From assembly GCF_918797505.1 (NCBI RefSeq), contig NC_092801.1, positions 26,442,477 to 26,506,476 on the forward strand: 64,000 nt of DNA, read 5' to 3'. Positions within the stretch are counted from its first letter, which is position 1, and every line of letters starts with the position of its first letter. The notes under the pieces are model-generated. The model was not told where the DNA came from. It saw only the letters and a list, made by a program, of their open reading frames with translations, and searched no databases. This document shows positions 1-11,539 of the stretch, one piece after another. Made by a program: the position numbers and the translations under genes. This stretch comes from Bemisia tabaci (Eukaryota > Arthropoda > Insecta > Hemiptera > Aleyrodidae).

Positions 1-91
1 TGTTTTAAATAAGTAACCAAAATCATACCGACTATTTACATTGTGAGGAAATAACTAAATGTACATTAAGAGGAGTGTAATTTTGTTTTAG

Positions 92-184
92 GTATCGGGT
101 GTCTGATGATTTTGACTAGTGTTCCAGTGTATCTTGTCTTCATAGCTTGGAAAAACAAACCAAAGCCATTGCAAAGAGCCGTCG
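92..184 (+). CDS. SLC7-type amino acid transporter, penultimate exon (partial gene)
   Basis: This is an internal exon of a gene that enters from the left edge. It has a TTTTGTTTTAG acceptor and a GTCG|GTAAGT donor. The reading frame (phase 2 in, phase 1 out) gives IGCLMILTSVPVYLVFIAWK followed by NKPKPLQRAV. That is a last transmembrane helix plus the basic cytoplasmic step typical of the C-terminal end of L-type/y+L light-chain transporters (SLC7A5-A8 relatives, LAT family), which exchange neutral or cationic amino acids at the plasma membrane with a 4F2hc-like heavy chain. The assignment rests on this short tail only, so the exact subfamily cannot be set. The next exon joins in frame to complete a glycine codon. 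The gene is convergent with chp. Confidence 0.7.
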
Positions 185-250
185 GTAAGTATTTTTCTGA
201 GATCATCATTCATTTCATTTTATTAACCTTGTTCTCAAGAAGCCTTATTG

Positions 251-502
251 CGTCACCTTCCAGCCAGAGTATTGTAAGCGCCATACGACGTTTCAACATT
301 TTCACCGCCATTTTATTTTTTTATAGAGGAATTGTTCAACGAAGCTATCTGAAAAATTCAATGAATTTTCTTTGTGCTACTGATGAAATTCAGTAAAATT
401 TTTAAACAGATTCAACTAATAATGTCTCTGTAAAAAATAAAATGGCGGCGGAAATTTTTAAACGTCCCATGGCGCTTGTGATACTTTGGCCGAAAGGTGA
501 CG
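251..502. repeat. Family F inverted-repeat element, copy 1
   Basis: The ends are about 70-bp inverted repeats beginning CGTCACCTT(T)C and containing the motif for 'CCGCCGCCATTTTATTTTTT' on one side and its complement on the other. The element sits in the intron between the two transporter exons. Related copies occur at 18534, 26104 and 49051. No coding capacity is seen, so it is a non-autonomous DNA transposon (MITE-like). Confidence 0.75.
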
Positions 503-1082
503 ATTTGTTGGAAAATAACTTACGAATAACGGGAGAGTAAAACATTTTAAAGTTTTCCCAATCCCCTAATTGCGATCCATCAACCTGAATGAGACTCCAA
601 GTTAACATAGAGAAAATAAAGGTTCTTGACGATGTGCTTATCGAAAAAACACATTACAAATCGTATAGATATATATTTTTATAGGAACAATTTTTTACTC
701 GTAGGTCCGCAGTTTTTAATTATATAAGTTCATATTTTATTTGAATGTGTCCTAGTATCACACGTACCACGTAATTGAATATTTTTTTTTTACAGGGGGC
801 TACGTCCCCTGATCGCTTCACGGTTCAACCCCCTGAAGCTCGTCTCTCCGTCATGCGTTACCCGTTTTTGTTATGATTTTGTATTATTCTTTTTTATAAG
901 TTTTCCTTCTTTTCATTTGGTAAGCAATTTTATTTTATTTTGTATCGTTATCTTATTCTGAAGCGTCATGCGTTACTCATTTTTCTTATGATTTTAAATT
1001 ATTCTTTTTTATAAGTTGTCCTTATTTTTATTTGCGAAGCTATTTTATTTTATTTTAAATCGTTATCTTTTTGTTTTTATAG

Positions 1083-1138
1083 GAAAGTTTACGCAGACTT
1101 TACAAAAGTTATTAGTTGTTGTGCGACCTGGAAGAAAG
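1083..1138 (+). CDS. SLC7-type amino acid transporter, C-terminal exon
   Basis: The exon follows a TTTTTGTTTTTATAG acceptor. It adds GKFTQTLQKLLVVVRPGRK, the amphipathic cytoplasmic tail seen after the last helix in insect LAT-type transporters (pattern QKLL.VV.P). It starts in the phase required by the upstream exon. The donor AAG|GTTCAT is weak. If it is used, the next acceptor (2226-2227) puts a TAA stop as the first codon of the following exon. If it is not used, the frame runs on for about 31 mostly hydrophobic residues to a TGA at 1232-1234. The short tail is the better fit to the family. Confidence 0.65.
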
Positions 1139-1844
1139 GTTCATATCTTTATATTTTTCCTTTATATTTTAATTTTATCCCACTCGTCTTCTTATTCTTT
1201 GAAATTCCCTTCATTTGCTACTAACTTAGGATGAATCTTTTTTTAAGAAGCTTTATGTTCACTGAATATAATATTTTGTCTACTTTATTCTTCAAATTAC
1301 CTGCATTGTAATTGACACTGCGGCGAAGAAACTAATACCTCAAGATTTTCCGGAAAAATTATTCTACTATTGCATACTACAACACAGAAATTAAATATAA
1401 CTGTTATTTTGGGCTGAGTGGAATGGAAGTTCTGATTAAGTTATACCATAACTGAGCATTGAGAACACCCTGTTCTTCATTCCCTTTTTGATTTGTTAAA
1501 ATTGTTTCAAAAAAAAATGCTCGGTATAGTTTTTGATAATTTTGCAACATTCATCATTTTAAACAGATGTGGGCAGTGTAAAACCTCTACACGTGAAATT
1601 AGATCGAGCTACTAAAGTAATTTTAACCCTCAAAACATCTGCTTAAACTTTTTTCAGACCATGGTGTCCATCTAGTTGTTCTAATTTAACTTGTTTTCCT
1701 GGTCCTTACGAGAGTGCTATTAAACATTCTCACGTTCAGAAACGCTTTAATTACATACATGCTCTTGTAGTTCTAGCGTATGATCGTATAAAGTAGGCAT
1801 CATTCAATTGTATTCCTCTTTGAGCAATGCGAGCATCTATCACT

Positions 1845-2102
1845 TGGATCGCGTTTGGCAGAAAGGAACCAATCCACATTAACCACTGCCGAATTTAACT
1901 GAACAATTTAATTTTTTAGAAGAGAACGTTTGCGCGGATTTTTTTGAAAATGTCAAGGACCTTGCCTCTTGCTATACAGAGAATTCTCTGAAATTTGCAA
2001 AAAAAAATCTGCACAACCGTTCTCATGTAAAAAATTAAATTTGCCAAGTTTAATTTGGCAATAGCTGATGTAGCTTGGTTCCTTTCTGCTCAACGCGATC
2101 CA
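1845..2102. repeat. Family E inverted-repeat element, copy 1
   Basis: The left end GGATCGCGTTTGGCAGAAAG mirrors the right end, which reads CTTTCTGCTCAACGCGATCC. Inner arms match as well (AATTTAACTGAACAATTTAA against the TTAAATTTGCCAAGTTTAAT side). A second full copy lies at 57452 and a right-end fragment at 50355. Non-autonomous element in the transporter intron. Confidence 0.7.
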
Positions 2103-2227
2103 CTCATCATTTTATGCAATCAGGGAAATTGGAAATTTTTGGTTGAATTTTTTTTTCTTGTTTAAATTCTTGAACTTAACGAGTTGATAATTCCTTATTT
2201 CTTGTTTTGTTTTTTGTCTTTTTCCAG

Positions 2228-2230
2228 TAA
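2228..2230 (+). CDS. Candidate terminal exon of the transporter: stop codon first
   Basis: A strong acceptor (TTTTTGTCTTTTTCCAG) is followed directly by TAA. Joined to the phase-0 end of the exon at 1138 it would end the transporter after the RPGRK tail, leaving the downstream sequence as 3' UTR. This is inferred from splice signals only, and read-through of the weak donor at 1139 is the alternative. Confidence 0.35.
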   Translation, partial: 

Positions 2231-2605
2231 AAATGACACATGCTCTACAGAAGTCAATGATGGTCGTTGGTAAGCAGTCGGCCCCATCCACACTGTAAAG
2301 TTAGGGTAATCGGCCGAAATCCTCAGAATCATTTTTGAACTCACACCGAATTAGATAAAATCGTCCTGGAACTACGAAAACGGACGCAAGACATTTTCAG
2401 ACTGCGATCTTGATTTGCGAACTTAACTGCACGGATTTCGAAATGCTTACTTAATTAACCAGCCTCTAGTTTTTTAAGGGGCTATACATAGTTCTAGGAA
2501 TGTTTCTTTGTATTAATTTAGTATCTCAGGTCTCAACGAAACTTTCGTTCAGTGGCACAGTGTAGGTTGAATACGTTGGGACGTGCAGTTGAGGTCTTCT
2601 ATGCT

Positions 2606-2846
2606 GCCGTGTTAAGGAAGAACGTCATATGAACATTCGAGGGTTGCCAAATTTCTCCGCATAAAATATGTACTTTTGAGGAAAGTTATGCATATTTTTC
2701 CGTTTCGAGTATGTATGCTCAAGTTGCGTACAAAATCATCTGAAAAATTCGAAAAAAATATTCAAAATTTTTCCAGTTAATTCGGTTTTTAGTAAAGGAA
2801 ATTTGGCGACGTTTAAAGGCTCATACGGCGTTTTTCCTTAGCGGCA
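2606..2846. repeat. Family D inverted-repeat element, copy 1
   Basis: Terminal inverted repeats read GCCGTGTTAAGGAAGAACGT at the left, with the complement (ACGGCGTTTTTCCTTAGCGG) at the right. Inside, GTTGCCAAATTTC is mirrored by GAAATTTGGCGAC. Full copies occur at 35324, 37524 and 63328, and fragments at about 18035, 30366, 37107, 42002 and 56310. Non-autonomous DNA element. Confidence 0.75.
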
Positions 2847-3417
2847 ATATGTTCGATTTTATTCCCCTTGATACTTCATGATGTATTTTGTTTTTACGAA
2901 GGGTGTCTTGGATGAAGAAAATAGTTGGAATAAGTTTAGGCTCACTAGGACAAACGCGTTTAGATTAAAAGAATTCGCGAAAACTTTTAAAAAAATCAAT
3001 TTTAAACTCGATTATCGGGATGAAAATATAAGGCTCAGTTTCCCGTGTACTGGGTTCCTCCAAAAAGTGTATTTTGAGTTGCATTTTACTCGCGATGACT
3101 GCTATCGAATGTTTTTCTAATAATTACAATGGTTTCTTTTATCCAAGATACCATTCAATTAATTCCATATTCCATACGCATTTAGCTTAAGGAAACTGGC
3201 AAGGTTTTGCTTCATGTAATAAGCTTTAATGATTTTGTGCTTTTGCCTGGAGAGATTGCAATGTTTTTTATTCAATTCGTTAGAGAGAAGATAATTCTAA
3301 AGGCGCAACATTTTTGAACCTTGTAGAGAGCAACTCTGCTTCCGAGATAGTATGTCCGAATTGTGTGGGTCCAAACTTTATTTAACCAAAAAAGTTGTGC
3401 GTCCCATCACTTAAGTG

Positions 3418-3582
3418 CAGAAGCGTGACGTAAATTGCGATATATCGATTGTTATTCCATTTAAACCTACGGAAAAGGATCGATAAACAGGGTGCTCGCA
3501 GCGAACACCTTAATAATCGATTCTTTACCATAGGTTTAAATGGCATAACAATCGATATATCGCAATTCACGCCACGCGACTG
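3418..3582. mobile_element. Family A hAT-like MITE, copy 1 (165 bp)
   Basis: This is a palindromic 165-bp element. The TIR starts CAGAAGCGTGACG and ends CGCCACGCGACTG, with ATCGATATATCGCAA next to the right end. It is flanked by CTTAAGTG / TTCAAGTG, an 8-bp duplication with two differences. Eight-base target duplications and CAGTGGCG termini point to the hAT superfamily. One of seven copies in the window. Confidence 0.8.
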
Positions 3583-4019
3583 TTCAAGTGTCATACTCTT
3601 CTGCCAGTTACCTTTAGAGTACTTTTATAGGAAGAGTATGGTCACTGCAGTTACCACCTCTAATTACCTCAGCCATTTTAGGCCGAAACCCCAGAAGCAT
3701 TTTTCAACGGACACATTGCGATGTTTTGAAATTCAGTTGCGATTTTTTACAATTTCTTGGCCATAATAATCGCTAGGCTCATTAACATCTGAGCGATTAT
3801 TCTCAAACTTACCTATCGCAAATATATTTCTATAAAAGGCGTTTTATAAAATCGAAATTTTTCTCAACTTAGCAAGATTTTCTGTCCGATAATATTGCGA
3901 TAATATCTCCGTCGATGAAAGCGCGACTGTATCGCAAATTTTTGGGATGAAATGTTTGGGTCCTAAGCCCTCCATGAGGCTCCACTGTCCATACTCTCCC
4001 TATAAAAGTACTCTAGTTT

Positions 4020-6959
4020 CATAAATTATGATACTTAGATCAAGTGTATTCAAATCGTATTACTTCGTTTAGGCTTTTAATTTTTGCTAATTAATTTGAA
4101 GTCATTAGTTTTTAGATTTAATTTGGATTCATGACGTAAGAAATTCAATGTAATTCACCACTGCTCAAAGTTTGCAAAATTAGATTTCTAGTGTCGACTT
4201 GGAGCTGACTAACACGCACAATACCGAAGAACATATCTCAAATAATTAGGAATGACCGGTAATTTGTAAGGCACTAGTGAATAAATAGTAAAACATCAAA
4301 TAAAGAAATAAAGAAACAAAGTGAGAGCGCTGATTATTTAACCTCTTATGCGGAATTTTTTTCCTCCGCAAAACAGGGTAGAAACACGCACACATAGTTC
4401 AGCGTGTGGTGAAATCCGTGGTCTTAGTTCAGTTCAGACCTGCCAGGCAACTACACTAACTCCGTGACAACGCGTGAAGTATCGAAAAAAATGAAGGCGC
4501 TCCAAGTCGAGATTGTTATTCTGAAGACTTTTACTCATCGAACCTTCATTATACCGATGTTATCACGTGAATTGTCGAAATAGCATAAAAGCAACTTGCA
4601 AATTCCCGGCGATTTCTATTTGGCTGCGATATTTACACGTGGACACAAAAATTATACATTAATGCTAATACTTCAAGAAAGTGAGTGAACGTCATTGAGT
4701 TCTATAATTTTCTACAATTTTTAGTTGTACTTTTAATATCATATCCATGACACGTCAACTGCATATTTTGCAGAGTCCAATATACCGTCAGTGGACCTGT
4801 TTTTTGTGTCTGTCATACCATCGAAATTGAAATGTATACAGAATATACGATGACTTTACCACAATAGTGTATGACACTATCGTACTTCATCTCCAGCAAC
4901 CAGATTAAATCTGGAGGCTTGATCATTCTGTAACACCATAGCGTCATTAGTTTGGAATATGCTTGAGCACATCTCATGGCTATAAGACTAGTTGTTTTAA
5001 TAGTTTGAAGTTTTAGCTTCTTTTTGAAGTACCTTACTTTTACATAACGTAGTTATTTTTGGATGTAGGATAGAATACGAAGGTATTACAGCCTCTCTTG
5101 AAATTCTCAGGTTATTTTCGAAGTTCTTCATATCTAAGAAAGGATATTTTTAAAGTGTTAGTTCGTCAAAAATATGTTTCACAACTCTATTTATTCAACT
5201 GCCGCAGCTATATTTTTCAAACCTTTATGATAGAAGTGTCTTCTTAGGTCACAAATCTTCCATTTGATAAAATAATTTTCATTATGAGGTATACATATTG
5301 AAATACGTCCTGTCCTTGAAACCGAAGCTATGTTATACCAATACGCTGAAAGCGAAAAAAAGTTGCATTTACTAAATTAAAAAGTTTAAATTTTGCTTTC
5401 TTAAACAATTAAGAGACAATACCCTCGAAATTTTGTTGAAAGGTATTTAAAATACCTATTTAAGTATATTTTATCTGTATTTTTGCAGTCTAAAAGCTCA
5501 TATCAAATTGTTGCCCTTGTGTCATAACAAGTAAATTTATAACATAAAACCGATTTTCATTTTGTTCAACAGATTTTATACACAATTAATGATTTTTTGG
5601 TGCTTTTAATTTGTATGAGTAGGTTCCTTTTTAGCTTAAAGTTTAAAAACAAGACTCTGTGAAAAACATGTTTTGTTACAATGATGACAGAAGCATTTAT
5701 TTTTTTAAATGTTATCGTCTAATGACAATAAATTGTTAGTTGTAGATGTGAACTTTGTGCTTGAAAAACCGATTCAGAGGTGAAAGCTCTACTTCTCCAA
5801 AATGTAAAACTTTACTGATACTTATTTCCGTATTTTATTTTTTTCTACAATTAAGGCCAATTATCATTATATTGGCTTACGTGCCAAAAATAAAAGTAGA
5901 ACGAGGAAAAGTTACCGTCACACGATGACTTTTTGTGGGACGATAAATATTTCTGCAAGTGACTTATTTTTTCTGCTGTGCACTTAAATGAACATTCCTG
6001 ATCTTAAGCATGCACTGATGTAAGTGCACTTAAAATCAATGCAGGGTTAGGTAATTAAAGCCGATAATTAAAAAGAATTCCCTGCAGGAAAAATAATATT
6101 CCATTTAATGTACACAATAATTCTAAATTAGTGCTGGCTATGAGTATCATAATGGATTATATTTTGTTTTAGATAAATTTAAGTAAACCATTAATTTTGT
6201 GAAACAACAGTTATTGTGACCTATTCCCAACTTCCCTTTCCAAGAAAAAAGAATCTAGAGAAAAATAACGTCCGATGAAACAAATTGATTCAGTGGTGAA
6301 TCATGACAAGAATTTCTATTTTGACTTCTAGACTGGTTTTTCGAATGACAATAATTTTATCAGATTTTTGCTAAAATATTATGGGTACGCGTTCCATTTT
6401 TTTTCGCGCACGTGAGAAGACCATGTGAGATGTTCGCTCAATTGCGTTCGTTATATTTTCGCGCACGATTAGGTTACACGATTAGGGTATTAACTTGCGA
6501 TTTGTTCACATTCCGTTACTGTGCATGTCTTAATTGTATTTATTAATGTTCTGTGTCTGCTCTAAGTAAAGTACTAATTATAATTATAATACTGATCTGA
6601 AGGTGAAATCCATGAGATAAAAAACTTTTTCTTTCTTAAATCAGCTGTATTTATTTTCAAAATCCTAGATTCGTCCATCCGATAGGTACCTATCAATTTT
6701 CATGAATACAATACACACATCAGAAATCCATTTCCGCTTAAATCATGAAAAAAAGTTACCCAGGTCGCCAGATTTGCCATGGTTTCTTAACAAAATCTGG
6801 CAACAATGAAGTTTACTAAATACAGACACTCTAGAGTTTATCTTAATTTCTGCATCTTTTAATCTCAAGAGTTTCATAATTACTTATGAATTTTTAAAAG
6901 GTTCTCAATACGCTCGGATGTAAGAGGTGTTCGCCAGGATGAAGCCTCCTATCTCATCA
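4020..6959. other. Intergenic stretch, nothing supported
   Basis: AT-rich DNA between the transporter and chp. No exon-like open frame, RNA gene or clear terminal inverted repeat was recognised here. Confidence 0.6.
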
Positions 6960-6967
6960 CATACGGG

Positions 6968-7132
6968 CAGTGGTGAGGCGTGAATGATCGATTATCGATA
7001 TTTCCCCATTTGAAACTATGGTAAAGAAATCGATTATTAAGGGTTTCGTTGCGAACATCTTATTTTCGATCCTTCTTCATAGGTTTATATTTACAGATTA
7101 ATCGATATATCGCAAAGCACGTCACGTCACTG
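6968..7132. mobile_element. Family A hAT-like MITE, copy 2, perfect 8-bp TSD
   Basis: The element starts CAGTGGTGAGGCG and ends CACGTCACGTCACTG. It is flanked on both sides by CATACGGG, a perfect 8-bp target-site duplication at 6960-6967 and 7133-7140. This identifies the element ends to the base and supports hAT-type transposition. It has no coding capacity. Confidence 0.9.
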
Positions 7133-7140
7133 CATACGGG

Positions 7141-8743
7141 GTGAGGGAAAGGCAGGGGAGCGTGAAAAACAAACGAGGGTTATTTTTAGTGTCTTTTGTC
7201 TTAAAACGTTTGTAAAATACACCGTCGTATTCCGGTATCAAGGGAGAATTTGCACAAAAAATTTTTATCGCTTTCATCTCAGAGTGCTTAATGAGCTGAG
7301 TTCGCAGTGTTTTTCGTAATTTTTATCTGGCTTGGGAAATGGGAGAAAAATAGATTTAAAAGTGAGAAAATGTGCCTCCTCATGACGTCATCTGGCGGCA
7401 TTTTCCATTTGAACACATGTATTTTAGCAGAATAGGGTATTTTGTCATATTTCCTCCAATGAGTATCCAATTTAGAGACCAAGGATATCCTCGAACTCAG
7501 TTTTCCTAGCAGTATCATTTTAAAGATGAAATTTTCAAAATTTCAGACACCTGCAAATTTTCCATTATTGAATTTTGATTTTCTGTAGACTAACGTTGCC
7601 TCGTCTCCATAGATGCTCACAAATATAAGAGGAAAATGAATTGAAAGAATACTATTTTAAGTAGAAATTTTTCCTTTATTCATATCAGTGATATACTGGA
7701 GCTCACTAAGAAGTAAGTTTTTTTCCTACAGACTGAACATTAATACGAATCAAAAACGATGCTGATCTACATTTAAATTGCTCACACACATTTAACAAAA
7801 TACATCCATGAAATACAATGCAACAAACCGAAAAGCTACAATTCATATTTACACTTATCTTAACAATTTTTACAAGCCTAACTTAAGTCGTAAAAATTAT
7901 AAGTAACAAATTCCTTGCCGATGAAAAATTGCGGCAGAGACAATGGAAAACAGATCGATACTTAAGAAAGTAACAGGTAAAATAAAACAGATAAGAAATT
8001 ACTAGTTTTCCTTTTTACTTAACGGATATGGTATTATTATTTATCGTCCGTGTAAATCACATTACGACCTCAATGCTGTATTCAATTTCATTTTATGCTA
8101 CATTGACGTATGTGAAGAAAAAGCTCTGGTAGATCATTATTCATATTAAAAGAGATATTGATTCATACTATCCTATTGTACAGCTTTCATCCTGCTAAAA
8201 ATGAGCAGAATAAAGATGGCATACGATACTGCATGGAAATCACAAATATGAATTACAATACTGATTTTATCGAAAAAAAAAAAAAAAAATTAAAAATATG
8301 CATAAACAAAAATAAAAAAACATGATGCATTATTGAGAATCAAAATGTTTTCATGGCTTGTGCCATTATTGTTCTTAGAAAAATTTCATTTTGCACGAAA
8401 ATCGCATTTTAAAGCTGTAAGAAGTCGAATTTACCGTTAAGCTGTAAATTTTTTAGTTTAGGACAGTATTAAACTCATTTTCAGCAATGGGTTGGCGTCA
8501 AAAATGTGCATGCATTGAATTAAATAAATTAGAAAGAAATGAAAAGTCGTATTCCATAGGAAAATAAGTATTAATTATCAATCTTTTTTAAATTTAATAT
8601 TAAGCTTAAACACTACACATTGGAATGCAAATCATGAATGAAACATCCACCACAGTAACCCTAGAAGAGACCGTTTTTTCTAACTTATAAATGTATCGTA
8701 AAACTATTTTTGTTCATTTTCGATCCCTCAATCTACATCATAG
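7141..8743. other. Intergenic stretch, nothing supported
   Basis: AT-rich sequence without a supportable gene. An A-run near 8274-8289 is the only simple sequence noted. Confidence 0.55.
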
Positions 8744-8751
8744 GTCCTTAC

Positions 8752-8840
8752 CAGTAGCGAGGAGTGCGAATGCTCATTATCGATATTTCCCCATTTGATG
8801 GCAGATCAATCAATATATCACAAAACACGCCACGCCACTG
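8752..8840. mobile_element. Family A hAT-like MITE, copy 3, internally deleted (89 bp)
   Basis: It has both family A ends (CAGTAGCGAGGAGTGCG and CACGCCACGCCACTG) but lacks roughly the central 75 bp. The flanking octamers GTCCTTAC and CTGTTTAC match at 5 of 8 positions, so the target duplication has decayed. Confidence 0.75.
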
Positions 8841-8848
8841 CTGTTTAC

Positions 8849-10592
8849 AATAATTCTCAAAAGCAACTTTTAACTGAATATCCTCTCTCCTCTCAAAGTT
8901 GTAGGAATCCTTACGGCCACAGAGTGTGAAACATTTGCCCTCCTTTTTTATTTTTTCATAAATCCTTTTAAATAAGGTGACCCCGTAAAATGAGCAAAGG
9001 CTTCCTGCACCGATAATCTTATCTCTCATTTGAGTACAATACAACTTTCCAAACATTATTCAGTCGTTGATGAGTGAGAAAAGCTAAGCAGTCTTTTATG
9101 TACAAACCTAAAATGTATGTACTCACGGCCATAACATTGCAGTTTAACTTTATGACGATTTTCTATGAAATAACATTTACGATGGATTTTCGGTGGGACG
9201 AAGGGTACGTTCTGATAATAAATACGAGTATAAAATGTACAAAAGGAGAGATTAAACGTAAAAAATGTCAGTTATATTAGTCTTTCAGAGTCGATTCAGT
9301 TATGTATAGGAACGTAGAGTAAAAATCGTTCTTGCCACTGGCCAAGAAAGCTAATACGTGCCCATTAACTTTGCGAGAGTGACTTTGATCGTACATCCGT
9401 ATGCTTTTCACGGATAAATTGGAGAATTTGAAAAATGTATCTCTATTCTAACTGTAATTTGGACTTCAAGTCTGTCACATTTTCGACCTATCGTGAGTTT
9501 TACAGTCACCCACAATTACTTCGTGATATTATCTAAAACCAATTCTTGAAGGTATTGAAAATGTGAGCAAAAGCTCAATTATTTTGAAATATTTTTGAAA
9601 TTGTTTACTTTTTTTTTGAGGCAGACTACAAAAAGTAGGGATCTTTTTTTTTGCTAGTGATAAAGCACGCTATCTATGATAGTGGACAACTTGAAAGTAT
9701 TTTTTATATCCCTCCTAGGCACAAGAACGCCTGTTTAAAATTTGCTACGCAAATTAAACTTCAAAAATGTCAAAGTTGAATTTTATTCTCATCATAATGA
9801 ATTTAGATACAGCTGCCATATATTTTTACCGACATGGATTTGTAACATTTCAACTTTTGCAGTCTTCATTTATGAAGAATGTCACTCTTGATCCTTACGG
9901 ATGGATGATAAAGTAGTTAAAATTATAGAAAGCTCAATTCAATGTTGGTTTCAATAATATAATTATTTTCCATATATTTCATTAGTCTCATTGACTGAAA
10001 GGTTCATGTTCGTTCCTACGTCACGACTAGATCCGAAGGTGGCGGCTGTTCTTCCACACTTGATCTATTCAACTTATGCAAAGAACTAAATTACGTGATA
10101 CAATTATTTAAAGTTTGAAGTAGCTCAAATTGCATACCTACCGAAGTGTAGGCAAACTTCAGTCATTTTTCCGGTTATGTACTTTACCGACAGTCAAATG
10201 GATTTAAAGTCAATTGGAGTCAAATGAATGGAAAATTAATTAATGTCGGCCGGTAAGTAAAATCAAAATGGACTCGATCTCATGCTTCAATGTGGAAAAA
10301 GAATATTATTATTTGAATTATGTTGAAACCGAAGTGTTAAGTTCATAGAATACGTAGAGTCGTATTGTGAATGGGAGAGCTGGCGCCACTTTTAAGCATT
10401 TTACCGATCCACAATTCCGTGACGCTTGAGTCACGCCGGGTCTCCATTTCGATACATATTCCATTGAATTCGATGCATGAGGACTAGGGATGACGATTTT
10501 TAATCGATTTTTCGAGGTCGATTTACAATCAGAATCGATTCTTCGAGCGGAAATCAACTTATTGAAAAAAAATCGAAATCGACGTTCATGTG
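8849..10592. other. Intergenic stretch, nothing supported
   Basis: No coding exon, RNA gene or bounded repeat was recognised in this AT-rich interval downstream of chp. Confidence 0.5.
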
Positions 10593-10830
10593 CACTGAGA
10601 AAAAACTATAGCTTATAAACCTATTAGAGGTAAATATGGAACACCACTAATAGTAGTACCTCTACATATAATAATAGCACATATACCTTAGTTATGGTAC
10701 GGGGTACCTTAATTAGGTACAGAGACCTTAGTATGGTTCACAGACCGAGAATCATTAGTTTATTTACGACTATTATAGGTGTTCCATATTTAACTCTAAT
10801 AGGTTTATAAACCATAGTTTTTTCTCAGTG
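10593..10830. mobile_element. Family B MITE (CACTGAGAAAAAAC ends), 238 bp
   Basis: Near-perfect terminal inverted repeats of at least 35 bp read CACTGAGAAAAAACTATAGC at the left and mirror the ...GTTTTTTCTCAGTG right end. The arms continue inward through TTATAAACCTATTAGAG and a GGAACACC / GGTGTTCC pair. The element is flanked by TG on both sides, a 2-bp duplication. It lies about 450 bp downstream of the chp stop codon. Confidence 0.8.
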
Positions 10831-10881
10831 TGTCACATAAGACCTAGGTTCTGTGAAACCCGAGTTTCATTCAAGTTCAGT

Positions 10882-10887
10882 TTTATT
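10882..10887 (-). promoter_or_regulatory. chp: Candidate chp poly(A) signal AATAAA
   Basis: AATAAA on the minus strand lies about 390 nt after the chp stop codon and is the first plausible signal seen before the family B element. No transcript evidence is available, and AATAAA is common in AT-rich DNA. Confidence 0.3.
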
Positions 10888-11274
10888 AGTATCTATGTTT
10901 TTGGTGCCGAACTTGAATTTTTAAGTGTTTTAAAATCGATTTCGGAAAAAACCGATTTTTTCTGATATCGATTTTTTCCATCCGATTTTTGTATCGAAAA
11001 TCAAATCGATCTTCCCAAGTCTATTCATTCGAAAAATCGCTATCCGGAATAGGACCCGACCGGCGATAGACTATTTGATATAAACAAAGAAGATATGAAT
11101 TATTACGTATTCTACACCGCTATTTTTGATCGAAAATGTATCGAAAAGGTGACCTAATCTCGACAAACACCGGGCTCGGAACTAGTCAACCAGAACATGC
11201 CCCAGCTCACTCCATTATATTACGACTCTGTATACTCTATGGTTCAGTTCGACACAGTGTTTCCATTCTTAAAT

Positions 11275-11539
11275 TCATAGAATTAAAAATTTAGTGATGA
11301 GAAGAGAGAGGAGTAGAAGGAAAGTGGTTGTCTGGGGAAGGGAGGCGGCTCCCCAGCCGCACTCGATGTCACTTTTGAGCACCTCGATTAGGGATTCGTT
11401 CTTCATGTTGAAGCACTCGGCTTTTCGTAGGTCATCCTCAGCCTCCAGACATTCGACCGCGATCGTCGTAGTGCGCACAGCGTCATCTGGCGAGCGGCAC
11501 AGGAACTGCCGCTTTTTCCGCTGCCACACCTCGATCCAC
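11275..11539 (-). CDS. chp: chp exon 19: C-terminal cap, GPI signal and stop
   Basis: Acceptor CCAAATTTCAG. It completes GWIEVWQRKKRQFLC and carries further cap cysteines (VECLEAEDD, KAECFNMK, DIECGWG). It ends in a hydrophobic tail TTTFLLLLSLLITKFLIL and TGA. A short polar stretch before a terminal hydrophobic segment with no cytoplasmic tail is the expected GPI-anchor signal. Confidence 0.92.

Noticed and set aside
2878..3120. 80-aa plus-strand open frame beside a family D element
   Set aside because: No splice context, no recognisable motif, and AT-rich composition compatible with chance.
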